From the NCBI GenBank assembly GCA_947165405.1, contig CAMVAG010000048.1, positions 1-11,870 on the forward strand: a stretch of DNA of 11,870 nucleotides. Reading direction: 5' to 3'. Below are positions 7,428 to 11,870 of this stretch, one piece after another. Position numbers and translations under genes: made by a program. Below the pieces are notes generated by a model. That model ran no database searches. It was not told where the DNA came from and saw only the letters and a program-made list of their open reading frames with translations. The first letter of the stretch is position 1. Each line of letters starts with the position of its first letter. The stretch comes from an uncultured Selenomonadales bacterium (GTDB lineage Bacteria; Bacillota; Negativicutes; Selenomonadales; Selenomonadaceae).

Positions 7428-7811
7428 TTATGTCGGGCACAAAACCAAGCCGCCCATTACGAGTGAACCTTCTTGGGGAGCCAATTTTTCTTTAATTACA
7501 TCTGAAACCGGAACCGGTTCCGTTTGATTTTGCAGATCGAATTCTTTCCAAAAATTTTCGCGGCTTGTAAGATTGCCCGACTTATCGTAATACTCATTTG
7601 GTTTGAAAAGTCCGCCGTGATCTTTGTACTCGTTTCCTCTAAAGTTAATAACTCTGCGAGTGCGCTCACTTCCGACGTATACCTTATCCGTTAAGCCGCG
7701 TCTGTACAATGCAAAACTGTCCGCTGCTGTTTCCGCTATCGTACCGCCCGTAATTTTGTCGAGGTCTTCTTCACTAAGCATTTCTTCCGCGATTTTGTCT
7801 TTGTCTGCCAT
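7428..7811 (-). CDS. Small protein with double-glycine leader (copy 2), putative exported peptide
   Basis: A 127-residue paralogue of the gene just downstream. The leader MADKDK...LSEEDLDKITGG ends at Gly22-Gly23 and fits the classic LSxxxLxxIxGG pattern of double-glycine bacteriocin leaders. The remaining 104 residues carry ALYRRGL (34-40), YKDHGG (62-67) and DKSGN...RE.FWK.FD (76-92), shared with copy 1, followed by a 30-odd residue C-terminal extension rich in hydrophobic and Gly residues (SLVMGGLVLCPT) that copy 1 lacks. Its only cysteine is Cys125, three residues from the end. The start at 7811 is set by GGAGG 8 bases upstream; the alternative TTG at 7826 overlaps that box and is rejected. 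It has its own promoter, and its leader, UTR and upstream hairpin match copy 1, so the pair arose by cassette duplication. Bacteriocin, signalling peptide or other secreted effector cannot be told apart from sequence alone. Confidence 0.8.
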   Translation of the reverse strand: MADKDKIAEEMLSEEDLDKITGGTIAETAADSFALYRRGLTDKVYVGSERTRRVINFRGNEYKDHGGLFKPNEYYDKSGNLTSRENFWKEFDLQNQTEPVPVSDVIKEKLAPQEGSLVMGGLVLCPT

Positions 7812-7819
7812 AATATCAA

Positions 7820-7824
7820 CCTCC
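7820..7824 (-). promoter_or_regulatory. Ribosome binding site of leader-peptide copy 2
   Basis: GGAGG on the minus strand, 8 bases before the ATG at 7811. It lies at the same place in the repeated UTR as the box of copy 1. Confidence 0.85.
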
Positions 7825-7869
7825 AATTTGTTTTCTTTACTTTATACGTCAGATTTCCGATTTCGTTAC
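7821..7869. repeat. 5'UTR direct repeat, copy 2
   Basis: Partner of 7311-7359, 45 of 49 positions identical. It contains the ribosome binding site, TTTATACG and the tandem GATTTC pair at 7852-7864. Confidence 0.92.
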
Positions 7870-7871
7870 GC

Positions 7872-7899
7872 ATTATAGCAGAAAAAATTTTTTTTGCAA
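7872..7899 (-). promoter_or_regulatory. Promoter of leader-peptide copy 2
   Basis: On the minus strand TTGCAA (7894-7899) and a perfect TATAAT (7872-7877) are 16 bases apart. The spacer again holds an A-run/T-run tract (7882-7893), as in the copy 1 promoter, but with the GCAG tetranucleotide on the opposite side. Confidence 0.8.
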
Positions 7900-7902
7900 T
7901 GG

Positions 7903-7932
7903 AAAGCCCTCCGACGCTCGCCGAAGGGCTTT
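7903..7932 (-). terminator. Terminator hairpin after the 199-residue exported protein gene
   Basis: Arms AAAGCCCTCCG (7903-7913) and CGAAGGGCTTT (7922-7932) form an 11-bp stem with one wobble around an 8-base loop. On the minus strand only TTT follows before CC, while the plus strand has TTTTT, so minus-strand efficiency is uncertain. It lies about 36 bases after the stop at 7969 and just upstream of the copy 2 promoter. Confidence 0.7.
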
Positions 7933-7968
7933 TTAAGTTGTCGAGAGGCAGAGGCAAAACTTGTCAGC

Positions 7969-8568
7969 TTATCTGGTTTGTTTGTCTCTGTTTATGGAAG
8001 ACCAACCGGCTCCGAGGTCGGAATATCCGAACCAATTCTTTTTGGCGTCCCAGTTGAAACGATAACGCTTGCTCTTGCCCGATTTTTCAAACGCCAAAAT
8101 CAAATCGCCGTTCTTCAACGCCACAATGTAAGGATAAGCTCCGTTTTCGTGCGCGTAGTTCATGCTGTCTATGTAGATTTCCAATTTCTTGTTGGCGGGC
8201 GAATAGCCGAAAAGCATGGCGCGGTCAATCGATTCAAGCGAATAAAACAGATCGGAGTTGGACTTGTTCTTGAATACGCGGAGTGTGTAGCCGTAATTCA
8301 CTTTCGGATAGTGCGCGTCGTCAAGTCTCTGGTCGTCAAGCCAAACGATGAAGTGCAACTGGTTTTCGCTTTTCGCTTGCCAGAGTTTACGCGCCTGAAC
8401 TTTGAGAAGTCCGTAAGGCGTGCTGAAAGTTTCCGACAATGCTTGGTCGTTTTTCAGACCTTCGGTGAAGTTCGGTGCCTCGTAAACCATTTCGTACGTT
8501 TCGGCGAAACACACCGTCGCGAACGCCATTATAAACAGACTTAACACCGTTGCAACAAGTTTTCTCAT
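7969..8568 (-). CDS. Exported protein of unknown function, 199 residues
   Basis: I do not recognise a family. Residues 1-22 are a standard signal peptide: MRK, a hydrophobic core (VATVLSLFIMAFATV), and a predicted cut after CFA/ETYE. The Cys just before the cut is not in a lipobox context. The mature part (about 177 residues) has no further cysteine and is rich in aromatic residues. It appears to alternate strands and polar turns, for example LLKVQARKLWQ (54-64), QLHFIVWLDD (70-79), YTLRVFKN (94-101), KLEIYIDSMNYA (128-139) and ILAFEKSGKSKRYRF (157-171), which suggests a beta-rich periplasmic or surface protein. The start at 8568 has GGGAGG 8 bases upstream. It has its own promoter and terminator. 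It lies directly upstream of, and in the same orientation as, the double-glycine peptide pair, but separate promoters mean shared function is only a guess. Confidence 0.78.
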   Translation of the reverse strand: MRKLVATVLSLFIMAFATVCFAETYEMVYEAPNFTEGLKNDQALSETFSTPYGLLKVQARKLWQAKSENQLHFIVWLDDQRLDDAHYPKVNYGYTLRVFKNKSNSDLFYSLESIDRAMLFGYSPANKKLEIYIDSMNYAHENGAYPYIVALKNGDLILAFEKSGKSKRYRFNWDAKKNWFGYSDLGAGWSSINRDKQTR

Positions 8569-8609
8569 AGGTTTTCCCTCCCAATAAATTTTTTACGATA
8601 ACCGAATAC

Positions 8610-8638
8610 ATTTTATTATATTTTGTTATGTCGGTCAA
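8610..8638 (-). promoter_or_regulatory. Promoter of the 199-residue exported protein gene
   Basis: On the minus strand TTGACC (8633-8638) and TAAAAT (8610-8615) are 17 bases apart, about 42 bases before the ATG at 8568. The -35 box begins only 28 bases after the amidohydrolase stop codon. No convincing terminator is visible between that gene and this promoter, so read-through is possible. Confidence 0.7.
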
Positions 8639-8666
8639 GAAACGCCGCTGAAACTTTTACTTCTCT

Positions 8667-10427
8667 TTACATAGAAAAAACTTTTTTGCCTTCGAAATAA
8701 GTCGCCGCAGGTTTTGCCGTGTGAATTTCTTCTGCGGGACAAGTCAAAACGTCTTTTGTCACAAGCAGGAAGTCAGCATATTTGCCGGTTTTGATACTGC
8801 CGCGTTCGTTTTCGAGGAACATTTGCTTTGCAACGGCGATAGTCAGCGCGTTGAGAGCTTGTTCGCGGGTAATGCATTCTTCCGTCCACCACGGCTTGCC
8901 GGTCTCAAGGTAACATTGCCCCGTAATTGCAATTTCCATGACGCCGAACGGGTCGTCGGGGCTGCCGCTCAATGCGGGGAAGTCTGTGTGCGAAGAAATA
9001 TTGATGCCGTTATCGAAGTATGACTTGATAGGATAAGCTTTGTCGCCCATGCCTTCGGGCACCATTTCGGGCATATCCGCCTGCTCTTCGTCGGACAGAT
9101 GATGCCACTGCATGCCCGCAACGACGTAGATATTGTGGTCTGCTATGCGCTTATAGTCGTCAGGAAGGACTTGGTGCAGGTGCACGAGGGTATTGCGCAT
9201 TTCGTCCTTGCCGCCGTTTATGTATGCGTTGACGGCGCGATTGATTGCCATGTTGCCCATTGCGTGTATATGCATCGTCAAACCTTTTTCATTGGCTTTT
9301 CGAGTGATTTCGGTTACTTCCTCTTCCGTCCAGTTGACGATGCCTTGTTGCCCGTCGGGATAAAGCGGTTCGACAAAGCCCGTGCCGCTTTCAACCGTGC
9401 CGTCCATGAAAAGTTTTATCCAATTCGTTTTCACATGCTCGGACGCGTATTTTTGAACGTCAAATGCCTTATTCAATGCATCATCAACATTCATCCAGCT
9501 TTCAATTTCGTAAGTCGTGCCCAATATGAAATGCATATCGCCCGCCTTGTCCATCTGTTGAGCCGCCTTGTAGAGGTTATCGGTGTAGAAATAATTTCCC
9601 CAGCCGTCAAGATACATCGTGTAGCCTTCGGACAACAAATGCTCCTGAACTTCGTCCAAAGTTGCTTTTGCTATGTCAACGGAGAAAAGTTTTTCGTTGT
9701 CAAGGAAAGAACGTGTGTAAGTTCCGGCCTGTTCAGAAAGAAAACCGTTAGGAATTCCGTTTTCGTCTGCTCCAATCTCTCCGCCGCGAATTTCTTTTTT
9801 CAAAACAGAGCCGTCCGCCGCCATGATTCCCGCGTTGACAAGCGCAAGAGTGTTCGTCAAGCCCTTGTGCCCTTCCTCGTCGGCGAAATACATTGGAATA
9901 TCGCTGCAAATCGCGTCAAGCTGTTGACGGGTCGGCATATTGTCTTTGAATTTCATAAAATCCCAGCCGAAGCCGAATATAGACGTTGCCCCGGCCGCTT
10001 TTGCCTTTTTGACTGCCGCAGGAACGACTTCCGTCAAAAACTTTTCAACGCTGTCTTCCCTGTCGATAATCGTACCGACTGAATGCATTCCGAGACCCAG
10101 CGAATAGTGCGCGTGACCGTTGCCGCACGAAGGCATGACAAGCCCTTTGCCTGTGTAATCGATGATTTCAGTCTTATTTTTGTCGATAAATGCCTCGACA
10201 CCCGCCTTGCCGCCGACGTAAACAAATTTGCCGTCCTTGACCGCGAACGCCTCGACAATTTTATTTCCTTCGGAGGTGAAAATTTTTCCGTAAACGACCA
10301 AATCCGCCGGTTTATCATTTCCGTTGCCGCTAGAAACTTTTTTATCATCTCCGCAACCCGCGACAAAGAATCCGACTGCCGCCAGCGATGTCGTCTTGAT
10401 AAAATCGCGGCGGGTTAAGTTTGACAT
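8667..10427 (-). CDS. Tat-exported lipoprotein amidohydrolase, YtcJ-like (Amidohydro_3) family
   Basis: A 586-residue metal-dependent hydrolase of the amidohydrolase superfamily. The N-terminus carries a twin-arginine motif TRRDFIK (5-11), a hydrophobic stretch and a lipobox VAGC with Cys25, followed by a Gly/Ser/Asn linker. It is therefore expected to be folded in the cytoplasm, exported by Tat and lipid-anchored in the envelope. The enzymatic body starts with ADLVVYGKIFTSEG (41-54). Probable metal ligands and catalytic residues are His105/His107 (GNGHAH), Lys338 in WIKLFMDGT (the usual carboxylated-Lys position), His386/His388 (HIHAMGN), His416/His418 (HLH) and Asp482 (SSHTDFP). The closing ERGSIKTGKYADFLLV (541-556) is a superfamily hallmark. 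The family acts on amides, ureas and related C-N bonds, but the substrate is not evident here. It starts 13 bases after the esterase stop, with AGGAAG as ribosome site following the esterase TAA, so the two form an operon. HAMGN differs from the more usual HAxGD. Confidence 0.93.
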   Translation of the reverse strand: MSNLTRRDFIKTTSLAAVGFFVAGCGDDKKVSSGNGNDKPADLVVYGKIFTSEGNKIVEAFAVKDGKFVYVGGKAGVEAFIDKNKTEIIDYTGKGLVMPSCGNGHAHYSLGLGMHSVGTIIDREDSVEKFLTEVVPAAVKKAKAAGATSIFGFGWDFMKFKDNMPTRQQLDAICSDIPMYFADEEGHKGLTNTLALVNAGIMAADGSVLKKEIRGGEIGADENGIPNGFLSEQAGTYTRSFLDNEKLFSVDIAKATLDEVQEHLLSEGYTMYLDGWGNYFYTDNLYKAAQQMDKAGDMHFILGTTYEIESWMNVDDALNKAFDVQKYASEHVKTNWIKLFMDGTVESGTGFVEPLYPDGQQGIVNWTEEEVTEITRKANEKGLTMHIHAMGNMAINRAVNAYINGGKDEMRNTLVHLHQVLPDDYKRIADHNIYVVAGMQWHHLSDEEQADMPEMVPEGMGDKAYPIKSYFDNGINISSHTDFPALSGSPDDPFGVMEIAITGQCYLETGKPWWTEECITREQALNALTIAVAKQMFLENERGSIKTGKYADFLLVTKDVLTCPAEEIHTAKPAATYFEGKKVFSM

Positions 10428-10440
10428 AAAAACACTTCCT

Positions 10441-11870
10441 TTAACTTTCGTAAACGTAGCGCAGGGCGTTAAGGTTTTGAGTGTTCAAATCTTTGTGGCA
10501 GACGCAACCTTTCGAGTTCAGCTCCATGGTTTGACGATTTCCGGCGGAATATTTTTCCCAATGCGGAATAAATTCATTGTTCGGATTGCCGTTCGCCGCA
10601 AATGATGTCCACGACGCTTGAATTTCCCGCGAAAAATTTGAATCTATTTTCGGAGCAATGTGTTCGTCCGGTACATCGAAGACATACGGCAATTCTATCG
10701 AGTGGCACGAACGCAAATGTTCAAGCGGCGGCGGAGACGGCTCACTGAACAGATAAAAGTAAACATCATCGAATTTTGATTGATATTCAGCCGCCAATTC
10801 CTGTCCGACGCGCCAATCGACCTGATTTACAAACGAATTGTAATTTTCTTTGTTATCCGGACGCCCGTTGAGCCATTTTTTATAAATTTCTTCCGGAGTA
10901 TGTGAAGTTCGTTCTTTGTAATGTCTTATTGCGGGAGAAATTTTTTCTTGATTGCCGTCGCGAAGCATTTCAAAATAATTTTCATTGTACAGCAAGAAAT
11001 AATTCCATTCGTCGGCAGTCGTGCCCGTCAAAAGTTTAATTCCGCGTGCGCCACCGTCTTTTAATGCTTTAAACGGGTCAAGCGGCAAAAATTTTCCGTC
11101 GCACGTCGGCAAATAGTCACTCGAATGTTTGAACTCGCGAATTTCGGAAAGTTTTTCGTAAGTATTTCTGATTTCGTCGGTAGATTTTTTCAGCAGATCG
11201 CTCATTTTTCTCGTACCGCTCATTTCCATGAACATTTCTGCGAGTTTTGCGGTATATTCCGGCTTATTGTACATAGCTGAAGTTGCGGACTCCGGAATTG
11301 CTTTTTTGAAGAAATTTTTTGCCTCAGGAATAACAGTAAGCAAACAAGTTGAAATTGAGCCGGCACTTTCGCCAAAAACCGTCACATTGTCGGGATTTCC
11401 GCCAAATTCGGCGATATTTTCATTAATCCACCTCAAAGCCGCGATTTGGTCTTTAATTCCGAGATAACCCGTGTCCTCAAAGGCAGAATCAATCGCGCCG
11501 AAGTTCATAAAGCCGAAAATGTTCAATCGATAGTTTATCGTGACGATAACGACGTCATCTGACGACGCAATATTCTTTCCGTTATAAAGCGGGTCACCTG
11601 CACCGCCGCCGACGAATGAACCGCCGTGAATGAACATCATAACCGGCAAATTTTTCTTTTCGCCGCGTCTCCAAATGTTGAGTGTCAAACAATCTTCGCT
11701 TTGCTGGTTTTTAGATGAATCTTCCTGCGGATTAATGTTTTGAATCGCCGTTGCGCCGAATTTTTTTGCGTCGAAGGTCTTATTTGTCGGTTTCAAAGGT
11801 TGAGGAGCTTGCCAGCGAAGTTTTCCGACGGGCGGTTGAGCAAAGGGAATCCCCAGCCAAGTTTTTACGC
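10441..11870 (-). CDS. Carboxylesterase type B, 5' end outside the window
   Basis: Partial gene: the frame is open to the window edge, giving 475 codons, and the start lies beyond 11870. An internal TTG at 11796 could be mistaken for the start, but the frame upstream of it encodes GIPFAQPPVGKLRW (around 11805-11850), the conserved N-terminal motif of the alpha/beta-hydrolase type-B carboxylesterases. Other family marks are EDCLTLNIWR, the oxyanion-hole HGGSFVGG, and FGGNPDNVTVFGESAGS with the nucleophile Ser in GESAG (codon 11365-11367). The acid of the triad is Glu in GTTADEW, and the His is in CHSIELPYVFD. All three triad positions are present, so the enzyme should be active. It hydrolyses carboxylic esters; the natural substrate is unknown. 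Cellular location is not determined because the N-terminus is missing. It is the first visible gene of an operon with the Tat-lipoprotein amidohydrolase. Confidence 0.95.
   Translation of the reverse strand, partial: VKTWLGIPFAQPPVGKLRWQAPQPLKPTNKTFDAKKFGATAIQNINPQEDSSKNQQSEDCLTLNIWRRGEKKNLPVMMFIHGGSFVGGGAGDPLYNGKNIASSDDVVIVTINYRLNIFGFMNFGAIDSAFEDTGYLGIKDQIAALRWINENIAEFGGNPDNVTVFGESAGSISTCLLTVIPEAKNFFKKAIPESATSAMYNKPEYTAKLAEMFMEMSGTRKMSDLLKKSTDEIRNTYEKLSEIREFKHSSDYLPTCDGKFLPLDPFKALKDGGARGIKLLTGTTADEWNYFLLYNENYFEMLRDGNQEKISPAIRHYKERTSHTPEEIYKKWLNGRPDNKENYNSFVNQVDWRVGQELAAEYQSKFDDVYFYLFSEPSPPPLEHLRSCHSIELPYVFDVPDEHIAPKIDSNFSREIQASWTSFAANGNPNNEFIPHWEKYSAGNRQTMELNSKGCVCHKDLNTQNLNALRYVYES

Noticed and set aside
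7894..8544. A 216-codon plus-strand open frame over the 199-residue gene
   Set aside because: The minus-strand gene has a signal peptide, ribosome site, promoter and terminator; the plus-strand frame has none and runs through the terminator hairpin.
9099..10082. A 327-codon plus-strand open frame opposite the amidohydrolase
   Set aside because: It is antisense to a clear enzyme gene, has no ribosome site or family resemblance, and its composition is the mirror of the GC-biased third positions of the real gene.
1..11870. CRISPR arrays, tRNA or rRNA genes, insertion sequences, integration sites
   Set aside because: No regularly spaced repeats, cloverleaf-like segments, transposase motifs or terminal inverted repeats were found on reading both strands.

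Overview
The window looks like chromosomal DNA from an anaerobic, low-to-mid GC Firmicute that has an outer membrane (Negativicutes/Selenomonadales type). This is inferred from three things: strong AGGAGG-type ribosome binding sites, double-glycine leader peptides of Firmicutes style, and a full RND inner-membrane pump with a lipoprotein adaptor, which only makes sense in a cell with two membranes. No rRNA, tRNA, CRISPR array, transposase or phage gene was seen. All genes except the first lie on the minus strand, and no gene-free stretch exceeds 300 bases.

Left part (1-1750): pgeF, a peptidoglycan-editing purine nucleosidase/laccase-fold enzyme, lies on the plus strand and ends at a hairpin terminator. 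It faces a convergent gene for an unrecognised multi-pass membrane protein, which has a near-consensus promoter of its own.

Efflux operon (1861-6275): an AcrA-like lipoprotein adaptor is followed 12 bases later by an AcrB-like HAE1 RND pump. A clear promoter lies upstream and a strong terminator downstream. The outer-membrane channel and a local regulator are not in the window.

Secreted small-protein region (6338-8638): going down the minus strand there is an unknown 199-residue exported protein, then two tandem paralogous small proteins with double-glycine leaders (127 and 102 residues), then a SYLF/Ysc84-type exported protein. Most of these have their own promoter and terminator. The two double-glycine genes look like a duplicated cassette: the terminator-promoter-5'UTR-RBS block is repeated 510 bases apart and 45 of 49 leader positions are identical, although the encoded proteins have diverged considerably. 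This is the most unusual part of the window. No C39-peptidase ABC exporter is visible, so the export machinery must be elsewhere.

Right part (8667-11870): a type-B carboxylesterase, whose 5' end runs off the window, is followed 13 bases later by a Tat-exported lipoprotein amidohydrolase of the YtcJ-like (Amidohydro_3) family. They probably form an operon that hydrolyses an ester and then an amide or related bond in an unknown small molecule at the cell envelope.
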